A DNA stretch of 64,000 nucleotides, from assembly GCA_964017185.1 (NCBI GenBank), contig OZ024876.1:36260406-36324405 (forward strand), given 5' to 3'. This document shows positions 46,071 through 58,773 of the stretch, piece after piece. The DNA is from Rugalucina vietnamica. Taxonomy: Eukaryota; Mollusca; Bivalvia; Lucinida; Lucinidae. The translations under genes were made by a program, and so were the position numbers. The notes below the pieces were generated by a model, which was not told the origin of the DNA, did no database searches, and saw nothing but the letters and a program-made list of their open reading frames with translations. Positions within the stretch are counted from its first letter, which is position 1. Each line of letters opens with the position of its first letter.

Positions 46071-47022
46071 CACAGTTGGGAATCGTACAGAATTTTACAT
46101 CGGAAGCCGCTTGTACTGTACGCACGAAACTCATTAGCCGCTTTACACAATTTTTATAAATAATCGAAAAATCAATACTTTTTGTCAGTTACACATCTCG
46201 GAGGACATATGAATCGAAAGGTAAGAATATTTTCTCTTTAAATTTGCCTAGATTTGTAGTCATAAGAGGTTCTGCTTGGCTCGGTACAATAATTTTGATG
46301 GTGCATCAGTGATTTTTTCAATTTCACGAGAAAACATCGTTCATTTGTAGCAAATTGTAGTTTTTGTGTGCAATTTAGACATATTCTGAAATAGCCAATT
46401 GAAAGACCAACTATTGACAAATATATCACAACACTTGTTCATGAGATATACTTTTCTGTTCCCGAAATATTACCTACTTTTCATGAGGCATGTGATATCG
46501 TCGACTGTACACCTCGCTTCAGCTGTACCCAATCATTAGCTGCACATGTCGAAAAGAAAACTGTACGACTCGCTTTCCACATCAAAATTGTGTGGGCCAT
46601 TAAAATGTGGCTGTATATGTAATCTAAACGAATGTAATCATTGATTTGCACAGAATATCCCTTGGGACACACCCTTGTCAGCGTCGTACCGATGAGAAAG
46701 CGGGGTACTGATTTCAAGCAGGGCAGTGCACAGAGCTGTCATCATTTAGGTAATAAAAATGCTGTTTTTGTGGAGAAAGGGTATTTTTATAATGCTCTAA
46801 AACGCTATGAAAAGGGGTGGAGCGAGGTTATATGATTAAGCTATTAATGGACCAAAATGAATCGGAATATGGTTCTATGCTCCACGTTACAGTTGTGACA
46901 TTTATGTATGGTTTGGTTGCTCCGCGCGTACTTTAATGAACCATTTTTGGTCACGTCATGCATGCTCGCTATCGATAAAAGAAGCCATTCAGAGCATGCT
47001 CGGATTTACATATACCTTAACT

Positions 47023-47422
47023 GAGCCTTCACAGGAAAAAACCAACGATTTGCATATGCGAAAACAAACAGGCAGATCAGCTGTGCAGTGAATGCACATA
47101 GGGGCCTCTATCGTCACTTTAAGGTTTTAGGGGGATGGGTATGTGTATATAGTCTATATATACATACCTATCCCCCTAAAAAAAAAAAAAAAAAATAAAA
47201 AAAAAAAAAAAAAAAAAAATACGATACGATACGATACGATACGATACGATACAGGTCCCTGTGTAACTGCATGTAGCTGATCAGCGCCTTTGTTTTCACC
47301 ACACGGATAATTCTACTTATATCCAACGTTTAAAGCTTCTAGCTTTATGCTGTCACTGTACAGCCTGATTTGTGTCGGACCTGGTCGGGACCCAAATTGT
47401 TGGTTTTCTCACGCACAGGCTC
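47023..47422. mobile_element. GAGCC MITE (family G), split by a simple-repeat-rich insert
   Basis: The left part is from GAGCCTTCACAGG; the right part ends CTCACGCACAGGCTC. The palindrome is interrupted at about 47098-47262 by TAGGGGCC..., a TATATA hairpin region, poly(A) and (ACGAT)n. Other degraded family G copies are at about 1883-2160, 4893-5087, 23760-23975, 24119-24460, 28518-28735 and 33185-33890, with a fragment at 57480-57570. Confidence 0.7.
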
Positions 47423-47439
47423 AAATGGCATTAGTGTGC

Positions 47440-48314
47440 ATGCTCGCAGTTGCAAAAACCTATATGTTAGGAGCGGCCATGCTCCCTGTTGACTGAAAAG
47501 GCAGTTCCGAGCATGCTCGGATTAACCAGTCCGTGCGTCAGTGCGCATGCTCGCATTTGCTTCTAAGCATGCTCCGTGTCGACGAAAACAAAATGTCCCG
47601 AGCATGCTTGGAGTACCATAAAATGGCACTAATGCGCATTTTTATAGCTGAAATAGAAAACAAAAGAGGGAAAGAAAGATGACCAAAGTTCGGCCGGACA
47701 TTATTGAAAAACGATTTATCCATGCATACTCTCGATGCTCCGAGCACGTCTGAGTAAATGGTTGCTCCGTGCATACTTCGATGCTCCGAGCACGACTAAG
47801 TAAACGATTGCTCCGTGCAAACTTCGATGCTCCGATTAAGACCGTGTATACGTTTGCTCCGTGTACACTTCGGTGCTCCGAGCATGACTGAGTAAACAGC
47901 GATTGTTCGGAGCATACTTCGATGCTCCGAGCATTACTGACTGAGTAAACAGGTTGATCAGCGGCCGTGCATACTTCGATGCTCAGAGCATAGCAGAGAA
48001 AAATGTTGCTCCGAACAAACTTCGGAGCTTCGAGCATACCTGAGTAAACGATTGCTCCGTACATACTTTGGAGCTTCGAGCATGAATGAGTAAACGGTTC
48101 CTCAGAGCATACTTCGATGCTCTGAGCATTAGTGCGTAAACGGTTGATCCGAGCCTTCGTCGATGCTAGCAGCACGGCAGAAAAAACGGCTGCTCCGTGC
48201 ATACTTAGGAGCTGCGAGCATGACTTGAGTAAACGGTTGCTCTATGCATACTTCGGTGCTTCGAGTTAGTCTGTCATAAACAGGTGCTCGATGCATACTT
48301 CGAAGCTCCGAGTA
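47440..48314. repeat. GCTCCGAGCAT tandem array
   Basis: At least 13 units of about 46-60 bases of the form TTGCTCCGTGCATACTTCG, ATGCTCCGAGCATGACTGAG, TAAACGG, each with the short palindrome ATGCTCCGAGCAT. It lies in element B and is cut by the 48315-48807 MITE. The antisense 186-codon frame (47642-48202) is a by-product. Confidence 0.82.
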
Positions 48315-48807
48315 CAGTCAATAGACATAAATTGTTCGTCACTTTCGAAAATTCCATAGACTTCAATGTATTTGCCTTTTACAATAAAAATATCCTGCCT
48401 CTTCTGGTTAACATATTTTTTTTATGATTTTGCTATCATTGGAAAGTTAAATAAATCAAGCAAAATACAAAGGTCATTTGGTGAAGTTTCGACTTTTCAC
48501 TTTTGAAAAACAAAAGTTTAAAGTTTAGCGAAATTGTGAAAAAGAAAGTTTCCCATTGACGGATTGACGTCAATGGTGACGTTGCCCAAAAACTGCTAAA
48601 AAAATCTCGCGACTCTTTTTAAAATTTGTAGCTTGAAAACGCATGCATGGAATTCAATGAAAAGACCTTTCATTTACCTTTCAATGACACCAAAAACAAT
48701 CAAATATGTTGACCAGAAGAAGCAGGATAATTTTTCTTGCAAACATGAAAATACATTGAAGTCTATGGAGTTTTCCGAAGGTGACAAACATTTATGTCTA
48801 TTGACTG
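48315..48807. mobile_element. Long-inverted-repeat MITE, Tc1/mariner-like, second copy
   Basis: Same family as 3901-4396: CAGTCAATAGACATAAATTG at the left, ATTTATGTCTATTGACTG at the right, and a central CATTGACGTCAATGG region with a small duplication. TA precedes the left end. It is inserted in the GCTCCGAGCAT tandem array. Confidence 0.75.
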
Positions 48808-50143
48808 ACGGTTGCTTTACGATTTTGGTATGGCACGACCCGGTATCGAATCCATCTCAGACGCTCTAACTTTAAGATGTAGGCTATCCGGGACCAAATG
48901 CAGCGATGATGCGATACAAAGACTGGTCCGGGTTCTTATTCACTAGCAACTCAAACCCTGTTTAAACCACAAGTGATTCTATATTACTGACCGTTCAAAG
49001 GTGTTACATTCGATTTGAAATTGCACACCACAAACATGAATCACTGAATAAGACCACAACAGGTGGACACTCCGCCTCGGAACGATCAGTAGTATAAAAT
49101 TACGGGGGCTTAGTCCAATTTTACGGGACCAAGTTCGTCTTCTGCATTTGTTGAAAACATTTAGTAAGTCTTCCGGTCCTCAACATGAATCTCTTGCTAA
49201 AGAATTGGCTCACATGGTCGAAAAATAAAGGCCCGAGTGTTGACCAGTTTATTTTGGAAAAAATAGATGCTGGCCATCTGTTTTCTTATCCACAGACCAA
49301 CTTCCATAATAAAGCCCCGTTCACACTGTCCCGGTTCTACCCCGGTGAAGACAAGCCAGGTATAGCGCGATAAACCGGGGAACTGTTCTTACCAAAATTG
49401 GTCATGTTCTCACTGTCACGGTGTTATCCCGGTGTTACCCAGGTCGTGTTCCCGGTTCTACCATGGTGTTGTCACGGTGCATGTCGGTGTGTCCCGATTT
49501 TATTACGGTAATAGCTCTGTCACACATTTACGTACCAGCGGCGTATCGCTCATGTATCTATGAGAATTTCAATACGCCGATATCTGAGGCGTATTTTGTT
49601 CAAGCGACGTATGTACCACGTACGAGTTACGTCACTGCTACGTTCACGTGGCGTGTCAGTGACGTATCTGAGTTTGTATGGAATTTCACTTTTGTATGTA
49701 CGGTGTATCAAGGCGTATGTGCTACGTACGTGTGATGTATGTATGGCGTATGAAGTGTACGCGTGACGTATCTACGGCATATGTACTTCGTTCCATTCTT
49801 ATCTGCTGCGTATCTGTTCTGTACCAAATGTTTTTATTACAGTTATCAATTATCAGAGGTCGAGGATGCCACCGAAGAAATCTAGATAATCTAGATTAAC
49901 ACCAAAGAAAACTTTCCCAAGCTTCCCATCCTGGACGTGAGAACAATGGCAGACGCTACATTGAGCGAAGACCTGAAATAACCCTGCACAGCACCCCGGA
50001 CCGTGATCTGATCCCGGACTTCGGAAAAACGAAAATATTAATTTTATATACTAAGTTCCACAGCCAACGCAACTTTATTTTATTTTCCTCTCATCTTTTA
50101 AATTGGTCAATAATGTGAAAACTTTTGTGCCCTATCATCCACA

Positions 50144-50360
50144 GATGACCTTATCCCAAAGAATAGGCGTTGTAGAAATCAACACTCTTTGGCTTTTCAG
50201 ATACCTTCAGCTAGCAAAGAAGCGCACAAAAGTAGTTTTTTTCCACAGACTATCAGGGACTGGAATGACCTCTTTCAAATTGATTCTCTTATCTCCCCTG
50301 CTGAAATGTCTGATGACTGTGTGTCCAAGTTCGCATTTCTTGTGAGAGCCAGGGACTAAT
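50144..50360 (+). pseudogene. Retrotransposon reverse-transcriptase C-terminal tail
   Basis: One frame reads DLIPKNRRCRNQHSLAFQIP, then KSSFFPQTIRDWNDLF and a stop. The Ser-Phe-Phe-Pro-x-Thr-Ile-Arg-x-Trp-Asn motif is a hallmark of the C-terminus of jockey/CR1-type proteins. No upstream palm domain remains, so this is a 5'-truncated insertion. The C-rich stretch at 50384-50399 follows. Confidence 0.8.
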
Positions 50361-51255
50361 TTCCCTCCTGGCGCACCCTCCTCCCCCCCCCCCCCACCCG
50401 CGGTGAGGTATTGTCAATTTGGCGTGTCACCAGTAGACCATTCAGATTCAGATTCGCTCGAAACTCTTTGTGTGCTATCAAATATGAGATTCCAGTGCGC
50501 ATGCGCGGGAACACGCCCCCAATGGTACCGAGATTTCAGTGCGGATGCGCGAGAACACGCCCAATGGTACAAAAATGCATTTTCCGTACCCCTCGCACAC
50601 GGACACGAACTTTCTCAAAACAATTCACACAATTGAAATCTTGGAAGGTCGTCCACTGAGTGTATGGCAATATCAATGTTGACACCCACGGATCAACGCC
50701 AGAAGGGATTTGGGAAGATTTCTTTAGTGAGATTGCCCAAGAAAATTTCAAGTTCCAGGCACATAAAATGGAGTTTATTGCAGTCGAAAAATAAGTTTCT
50801 GTTGTATTTAGAGATGTAATGTTGTGGGTAAGTCAAGAAGTGACTTCTTTAAAAATTGGACATTTTTTTTTAATTTAATATAAACATATAGGAAATCAGG
50901 AAACTTTTTAAAAGACCATGCCCCCCCCCCCCAACCTTGCCCAATCAAAACATTTTGAACACAACTGTATTTTTGTAAATGGCATATTATATCAAAATGT
51001 TTTGTTTGTTTGCTTTTTTGTGCAAGGGGGGGGGGGGAGGCTGTCAAAAAGCTCAAAACCAATGAATGGGCTCAGCTCTATCATTTGCAATGTATCAAGG
51101 CTATGGAAATATACTGTATACGTATGTTCTACCTGAATGAACAGACTATCTGTCCTATTTTAACAGGTAAACACATAAAGTGTACACTTATAATGCATAT
51201 AAATATACTGTGCAAAATATGTTTCCCAATTTTTGATGGTTTATGTTTTATTTAA

Positions 51256-51432
51256 GATATGCCTCCGTGGACTTAAACCCTTACGTTACTTCAGCACCAC
51301 GCAACGATTGCTTTTACCTTCATTTGATACATGCAAGCCATTGTCAGAAGAACTTCCCTAATGAAGACAAAACATGTGGAGTCATTTTTCAAAGTGAAAG
51401 TTACTTAAATTTTTGGAATAGTATATTTAAGG
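51256..51432 (+). other. Exon-like open stretch of unknown origin
   Basis: An open frame (YASVDLNPYVTSAPRNDCFY to SYLNFWNSIFK) is bounded by TTTAAG before it and an AAG/GTACAG donor-like site after it. It has Cys/His residues (HCQKNFPNEDKTCG) but no family I recognise. It lies inside element B and could be a remnant of its coding region or chance. Confidence 0.25.
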
Positions 51433-53331
51433 TACAGGTTTTTTCAAAAGTGATGAACATGTTTTTTTAAGATTTATAAATCTGATAAAAATGATGTACC
51501 TGTTATAGTTTCTACCCAACGTTTTAGGTTGCAATTAGCATACTGTAGTATTTTCTTGATAATCATGGCAAAAAAAAATGTTTTCTGACAAATTATTTTT
51601 TTGAAAATATCTGACCCCCTCCCCCTTTGACACAGATTTATGCTGCAAGTATGTAACACAAAGAGGTTGCCAACATGTTGTTGAATTTATCAAACCTTTA
51701 ATTTTACAGACAATGCAACATATACCTGTATTCTATAATATTAACACAGAAGCTGCCAGAAAAACTCAAACTTTGGGCTGAAAACCTATATAGTTTTCCT
51801 AGATCTTTGGCATTGATTTTCAGTACCCGAAAAATGCTTGTTTTAAGGCGTTCAGCGTCACTTGGTTACATTCACGGTCGACGTCACTGCAGGTGTCAAC
51901 CATGTGCTTTATTTTGTGTTGGCAACCTAGCCCTATTGAATAAAGTGTATTGCAGCCATGGGAAAGTCGTTTTTCAATGCTAAGTTTAGCAAGCAATTCA
52001 TCAAAATCATTTCTCAAAATGACCTCTTCGCAAGTTTTTACGTTATTGTAGTAGATCGAAAATAGTCTGATGTCTGATGTTTACAGGTCGTCTTTAAAAG
52101 CGGTTTGTCTACATATATTCAGAATTTCGTATGAATCGACTGAAACCACGAAAAGTTATTTCAAAATTTAATGACGATATGCGTTGGCTGTGAAACTGAC
52201 GAATGACGTATGTTCGACTTATGCACGGCGTATCGTAGCTGCCACATACGCGCTACGTATTTTGAAGTGCACACACAAAAAAACTTAGCACCTCGGCATT
52301 CGAGGAGTATTAGCTACGTACATATATGCTCGATATACTACGTGTGACGTACGTTATGTATCGAGATACGCGAGTCGATGCACAATAGTGTGGCAGTAGT
52401 GTAATGAACGAAAACGATGGCTCTACAGATAATGCATCAGTCATTAGTATTCATGGGCCTTTGGGGCCGATGAATAGCGGGGCTTTTAAATTTTAAAATG
52501 AGCTAAAAACCAGGCACTACTGGGTCAAATTTGTTGTAAAGTCCATGCTAAAACCCTCGGGGCCTTGGAGGCTGGCAACAATGAAAACCAATAGCTGCGA
52601 GCTGCGTATCATTCTGATAAAATATGAGAGAGTGGGGCGTGGGTTCAAATCATTGGTGCAAAACTTTAAGTTGTAGGCAATTATAGATTCTGTCGCCCAA
52701 CTCAAACACAACCAAATAACACTTTTAAATGTTTATGCATATAGGTGAGATGAAGTAGAGAATCAAAATTAGACAAATCATTGCTCCAGCATCTCGTTAG
52801 TACATTTTCTGACAAAATCAGATCGAATTATGCATACGGTGATAGTCACGGCGAATCGTACAGACAAAATAGCAGTGCTGGAAGCGAAGCGTACAGTCGC
52901 AAATTCTATGGTCCCAGAACAAAACCGAATTTATTTTTACAAAAACACTATAACAACATTAAACGGATACTGATCTACATTGGTGAATAATCCTTCTTTA
53001 GTTAAGCTATTTTTACAAATACGTGAAACTAACGTGGAGATGATAAAATGCGAAAACATGACGCTCATCGTCAGCAAAAACGTGAAAAATCACTGATGCA
53101 GCATCGAAATTGTTGTTTTGTACAAAAGGGGTCACCTTGTGAATCTAAATGGAAACAAATATGAAGAGACAAATGTCTTACCTTTCAATACATATGTCTT
53201 TCACGAGTTTTACATGATCAGATGTATTGATTTTTGCATTATTTAGAACACCTGTGTAAAGCAGCTAACGAGTTTTTTGCGTACAGTACTAGCGGCTTCC
53301 GATGCATAAATCTGTACGATTCTCAACAGTG

Positions 53332-54432
53332 TTGTCAAAGGCCTTAGCGAAATCCATGATGAACACATTCGTTTGTCTGTGACCCCAGTTCAGAGCTCGA
53401 TCCAGGTTACTAACCATGTCATGAAAGAACTGAGCCAGCTGATTCTCGAAAGACCTCTGACTACGGAAACCATGCTGACAGTGAGCAAGAATGTTTTCAA
53501 GGGAAAGAGCTGACTGTTATATGCTCTAAGGTTTTGCAGCAGATGCAAATTAGCGACTTAGCTCCATCATAGTTCTCACTTTTCTTGTTCACCGGGACCA
53601 TGTTTGCCTGTCGCCAATCATCTGGTACAGTTCCCTGAGCAAGCGACTCATTGTAGATAAAGGCCAAGTTAGGAGCAAGTTCAGAACACCCTAGCACTCA
53701 GGCCATCTTGTGAACCTTATACCCATTCAGCAGTTTGAGAACCCCATTAGGATCAACCGTGATTTCAGCATTTCACCCATGGGGATAAATGGGCTTGTGT
53801 CTTTGGAGGGGATTTCAGAGTCAGTCTCATGCATTAATACAGACTGAAATTGTTTATTGCAGATGTTCGCCTTATCAACAGTGTCAGTTTTTAAAATTCG
53901 AGGTGATCCCTGACGCGTCTTTTTGAGGGACATAACAAATGACAAAAACTGTTTAAATTTTCCATTTTTTTCTCGGGCAATCGGGATCATTGTCATCATT
54001 TTCAAAGGAGAAGATATTGGAAATATGTTTCCAATACATATGCATCTCTGATGGCTTTCTGTACATGTGCTCTGAGCTGTATGCCATTTACTTACATGTG
54101 ACTATGGTCAGAAAAAAGGAACGAATCCCTAAATCGCGCTAGATAGTACGGAGTCCTTCCATATCCGCTCTGTTATAGAGATGAATCTCCCGCGGGGCTT
54201 GTTGGGTTCGTTTTGCCTTAATGTCATATTCAACATAGATTATGTCATGATCCGCCTTGCCGATCGAGGGCATCCCCTTCATTCGACCGCGGGGTCGGGA
54301 ATTTGTAAATAAAAGATCAAGAGTTCTGGCGTTACGGGCGGCTTTCTTTACTGCTTGAGATAGGCAGTGGTCTTGTAACCGTACTGTGACGGGATAGCCT
54401 CCATTGGTAGAATATGTTGATGCAACGTACAT
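53332..54432 (-). pseudogene. CR1/jockey-type retrotransposon L-A, endonuclease end and N-terminal half of reverse transcriptase
   Basis: Minus strand, from 54385 down: the end of an EEP endonuclease (ARTLDLLFTNSRPRG, then a ADHDIIYVEY catalytic-type block), a linker (53727-54005, DKANICNKQFQSV), then reverse transcriptase (VPDDWRQANMVPVNKK; HGFRSQRSFENQLAQFF; VFIMDFAKAFD). It contains frameshifts, and about 120 bases at 54010-54130 do not align with the protein. It ends at the Ala-Phe-Asp catalytic motif, where element B is inserted. Confidence 0.85.
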
Positions 54433-54812
54433 GTATTAGCGGCATCTGGTGTGCTAGTAATATGCAAATTAGAAACTCGAAACTTTGTGAAGTTAGTGTC
54501 GCATATACACGTATAGCACAGTAGACCAGCATGCTTTTTCCACCGACGGGGTTTGCTTTGGTTTGCTGTGGCTTGGTTCGGCCCACGTTACATTTGGCTG
54601 ATGACAACTGCCAGAACGGAGTTGCCTTACCCATGTAGTTCCCAGGCCAAGACTCGGGACGAATCTTTTTGGTGGGAGAGGGGGTAATGTGACGGGATAG
54701 CCTCCCTTGGTAGAATACGTTGGTGCAACGTATTAGCGCATCTGGAATGCTAGTAGACCTAATATGCAAATTAGAAACTCGAAACTTTGTGAAGTTAGTT
54801 AGTGTCGCATCT
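54384..54812. repeat. Direct repeat pair
   Basis: Two copies (about 54384-54520 and 54690-54812) share TGTGACGGGATAGCCTCC, TTGGTAGAATAYGTTG, TAATATGCAAATTAGAAACTCG and TTTGTGAAGTTAGT. The left copy abuts the 5' truncation point of retrotransposon L-A. GGTTTGCTKTGGCTT words recur at 54540-54580, 55020 and 55195. Confidence 0.7.
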
Positions 54813-55362
54813 CGGATCCAACAAACCCAGCTTTTTGACAGAAAATCACCAGGTTTTGGTAAAAATTGAGGGGAAAATCAAACCCATTTTAGACCATCCT
54901 TATCCGTTTTTGTGGTAGAGCACTTCAAGTTAAGCAGATACAACATAATAGTGCCATATCCGGATTATTTTGGATCCGAGGTCGCATATACATTGTGTAT
55001 AACAAGATGTGAGCATGCTGGGTTTGCTGTGGCTTATGACTTTTTTGTGATAGAGCACTTAAAATCAAGCAGAGAGAACATAAATTGATAGTTTGCTTTA
55101 CAGTGCCATATCCGGATTATTTTGGATCCGAGGTCGAATATAGTCCTATAAAAGATCATAACACAGTAAACCACTCTTGGTGGAGCTTTTCCACCGATGG
55201 GGTTTGCTGTGGCTTTCTTCTAGAGGATCAGCTGGTTAACTGTCACTCCGCTCCACTTCGATACCTCATTCCTCTTCCCTAACACATGGAGAGGTTTAAC
55301 GGAATACCGATGGAAATATTCCGTCTAGCTTTGTTCGGCCCACGTTACTTACTTACTGTGTT

Positions 55363-57336
55363 CTATCTGTTGTCGACGTCGTAATCAGGCATTTCTGCCT
55401 CTTCGGCTTCCGTCAACGCATTTTGATAATTTCCGTAGATTCTGGTTGGTTGGCCGGGAACGAAACATGCTGGGTCGAACTTGTGTGGATGTTCACGCCA
55501 CCAGGTGTTTAGCCTACTTTTGAAACAATTTAGGGAAGGAGCCTGCACTACTTGTTCTGGTAGACTATTCCAGGTGTCAACGACTCTGTTGCCGAAACTG
55601 TTTGCACGGATCTTTTTTTGAACAGTTTTAGCGAGTGACCTCTTGTTGCTGTGTACTTAGAGCGAGTAAAGAGCTTGCTTTTGTCCACCTTGTCGATGTC
55701 GTGGAGGATTTTGTAGACTTGTATAACATCCGCCCTTTCCCGTCTGTATTCTAGGCTTGGTAATCCTAATTTACGAAGTCTGTCACTGTGTGAGAGATGT
55801 GCAATGCTTTTGACTAATTTCGTGGCACGTCTCTGTACATTTTCGAGTGCAATCATGTCCTTTTTAAAAACTGGTGACCATACTGAAGATGCATACTCAA
55901 TGTGCGAACGGACAATTGACTTGAAAAGATTTAAAAATATATCCTTATCTATGTATGTAAACGTCCGAAATATGAGGCCCAAATTTCTGTTTGCCACTTT
56001 AATCTTTGTGCTTATGTGTTTTGAGAATGTTAACTTGTTATCAATAATAACACCAAGGTCTTTCTCTGCCTCTACTTTTTCAATAGGTACCTCTTCCTGA
56101 TCCTTTTTCATGGTGTAAGTTTGATTCATATCATGTATCCCTAAATGCATATGTTTGCACTTTTGGAAATTAAAGAGCATTTTCCAAACTAGAGCCCAGT
56201 CTACTGAATTGTCCAGAACATCTTGTAACTGTGCGACTTCTGCCAAACTTGACACTATTTGATATATTTTCGCATCATCAGCAAAAAGTTTTATGAATGC
56301 TTGGATTACCAGTGGAAAGTCATTTATAAAGATCAAGAATAGAATTGGCACCAGTACACTACCCTGGGGGATTCCACTTGAAACATCGGCTGTAGTAGAG
56401 GTTTTACCGTCCACTATTACTTTTTGTTTTCTATCTGAGAGAAAGATTTTTATCCAGTTATAAATCTGACCACGGATTCCATAGGCCCATAATTTTTTCA
56501 AAAGTCTCCTGTGAGGCACTTTATCGAAAGCCTTACACAGGTCTAGGTATATCACATCTACATCTTTTCCCTCATCTAATATTTCTGTAAGATCTTCTAG
56601 AAACTCTAACAATTGTGTAGTACAAGATTTACCCTTTATGAAACCATGTTGTTCAGAGGAGTCTGAAAAAGTTGTTTCTTGTCATATGTTCTACTAATTG
56701 GCCCCTTATAAGTCTCTCCATTAATTTTCCAGGTACTGAGGTCAAACTAATGGGTCTATAATTTGCTACTTTTGATCTTGGCCCACTTTTATGGATTGCT
56801 GAAACATGTCCGATTTTCCATATGCTTGGTAGTTGACCCCCCCTCCAGTGATTTAACATAGATTTTTTTCAACGGAGTTATCAAAGACTTTTTTACATTC
56901 CTTTATTAACTTGGGATGGATATTGTCAGGACCTTGTGCTTTTGTCGGCTTTAGTTTGTCAATGGCTTTTGTTATCAATTCCTCAGTAATTTCAGTGTTA
57001 CATGTGTATAGTGGTTCGGTAAAGGGACGATTTTCGAAGTCTGGTAGGTTGTCGTCACTTCCCTCATCTTCAGATACACTAGCAAAGAATTTATTTAGAA
57101 TATTGGCTTTTTCTTGGCTGTCACTAATAAGTTCACCACTAGGCGTTTCTAATTCTCCCAGGCTAGATTTTGTTTTCATCTTGGAGCGGACATAACTCCA
57201 TATTATCGGTCTTAATTTTACTTGCTAGGTCTTTTTCATAATCTTATTTAGCTTTTCTCAACTCAGTTTTAACTTTGTTTCTAGCTGTTTTGTAGCCTAT
57301 GCCCCGGGGCCTATGCATCGTAATTTCGTTACAACT
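55363..57336 (-). pseudogene. CR1-type retrotransposon L-B, reverse transcriptase, frameshifted
   Basis: Minus strand from about 57330: ARNKVKTELRKAK, stop, DYEKDLASKIKTD; then KTKSSLGELETPSGELISD and ITKAIDKLKPTKAQGPDNIH; a frameshift; LPSIWKIGHVSAIHKSG and YRPISLTSVPGKLMERL; a frameshift; then a long frame (55548-56612) with VIYLDLCKAFDKVPHRRLL, SGIPQGSVLVPILFLIFIND, the FADDAK catalytic box and VQRRATKLVKSI. The final segment is at 55363-55548 (LNTWWREHPHKFDP). The catalytic Asp pair is present. Roughly three breaks make it inactive. The endonuclease end is missing beyond the 57337 insertion. Confidence 0.9.
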
Positions 57337-58773
57337 CATAGGCGTAGGAAGAGGGGGGCCAGGGGGGGGGGGGCAGGCCCCCCCCAATAATTGAGAAGGG
57401 GGGGGCAACATATCCTTTGGCCCCTCCAATAATCCACTCATATTTTCCTTCAAGAAAGGTCCAGGCTTTGTTTTTGTTGCATAATCCTCTTCTCTCTAAA
57501 TCTGAAATTTCAAGTCTCTATTTTGTTGCTGTACAGTCTGGTAAGGTTTGTGTTGGACCTGATTGAAAACCAGGATGTTGGACTTTTTTGAGACTTTTAG
57601 ATATTTTAGACTGTCTAGTCCATTAATTGTATTTTCTGTGCAAACGTTTGCTAGACAGAAGTTACAAGTACGTTGCTTTTGTAATAATTCTTTAAACTCG
57701 CTGTATATTGCTCATTTCATATGCATTAATGTTTTTGAACACTGTCACTTCACTCAGGACAGCGTGTTTCTAGTCCGAAAATGGTTTCAATGTGGCCATC
57801 TAGTCATTTTATTCAGGGATGAAAGCCTCGTGCAATACAGAAACAATTTACAAATCTAGTCTGCATAAGGTTTACCTTTTGTGAAATGTTTATCATTCTA
57901 GTCATTTAAATATTTTTAAGCATAATAAAATGTAATCTACAGCATTTGGAAACTATGTCAATGTTACTTGCTGTTATTATTATTTGAAAGAACTGCATAA
58001 AATTATTTTTAATGACATGTTAAATTGGATTACACCTTACCACATTTCAAGAAGTCCATTGATTAAGCTGTTGCAGACTTTTATGCAACTAGTATTTAAG
58101 TTAGAGCTTATGAAGTTTTATGCAACAGAGTCATGTTTCACAGCAACTTTTTAGTAAAAGTGCTACAACTGTAGTGCCTTGATTGTTATGTCAAAACAAA
58201 TAGTTACGTCATTAAGAATAGTCTAGTCTGTTATTACTTTGACAATCAGTTAATCACACTTAATAATATGCCAAATTAAATTTCAGTTTGAATGTTTTTC
58301 ATATTTGTGTTTTGCATATTATTTATCCACAATAATGTTGGTTAATATCTGCTTCCGGTACTGGTTTTCAGCCTAAAAATAATGTTGGAAAAGCAGGTAA
58401 CCTACTTGCAAAATAATTGAATGGGTAGGAACAAATTACTGGGTGTGGAGGATGTTTTGGGCCAATAACATCTGCTTATCCAATGATGATTAGTTTTACT
58501 AAAACAACATTAAATTTAAATATGGCGAATTAATAACAGTAACAAACAAACCAGTGTTCCACTTATATGCCTTTCAACGAACAGTTGATGTGTTTGTGTA
58601 TTTAAAATAAACTTAGAAATTTTTTTTCTAAGTTAAAGCACACAAATGGAGGAAAGTGCCTAGAATGCAGGAAATGGCTTCTTAGAATTCAAAATTTTTC
58701 GGTTTTCAAACTAGAACATTTGCCCCCCCCCCCCCCCCCCCCAACATTATATCCCAACCTTCCTACGCCTATG
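57337..58773. mobile_element. 1.4-kb inverted-repeat element E, target duplication CAACT
   Basis: Perfect 15-bp inverted ends CATAGGCGTAGGAAG and CTTCCTACGCCTATG. CAACT flanks both sides (57332-57336, 58774-58778). G-rich and C-rich tracts lie just inside each end (57352-57415, 58724-58742). The interior carries a GAGCC MITE fragment near 57480-57570. No transposase. It terminates the recognisable part of retrotransposon L-B. Confidence 0.82.

Larger units (their letters stand above)
49505..52410. mobile_element. Possible TACGT-rich inverted-repeat element inside element B
   Basis: CTCTGTCACACATTTACG at the left and CTACTGCCACACTATTGTG on the inverted right side, both followed by GCGTATC motifs, look like diverged terminal inverted repeats. 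Both ends are rich in TACGTA/CGTATG words (49520-49800, 52190-52380). Boundaries and class are unsure. Confidence 0.4.
46071..53331. mobile_element. Large inverted-repeat element B, 5-bp target duplication TTGTC
   Basis: 7261 bp. The left end is CACAGTTGGGAATCGTACAG; the inverted right end is CACTGTTGAGAATCGTACAG. Similarity continues about 150 bases inward (CATCGGAAGCCGCT, GTACTGTACGCA, CTCRTTAGC, AAAAATCAATAC, GAAAGGTAAG). TTGTC flanks both ends (46066-46070, 53332-53336), confirmed by the restored reverse transcriptase frame. The interior holds nested MITEs, a tandem array, a retrotransposon tail and TACGT-rich repeats. No transposase is recognised. Confidence 0.85.

Noticed and set aside
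47642-48202. 186-codon minus-strand ORF rich in SIEVCSEQ
   Set aside because: It covers a tandem array; the repeating peptide mirrors the DNA period and has no start context or domain.
46071-53331. RAG-like or Transib identity of element B as a firm call
   Set aside because: Only the CAC start and 5-bp duplication agree; the heptamer is not matched and no transposase core was recognised.
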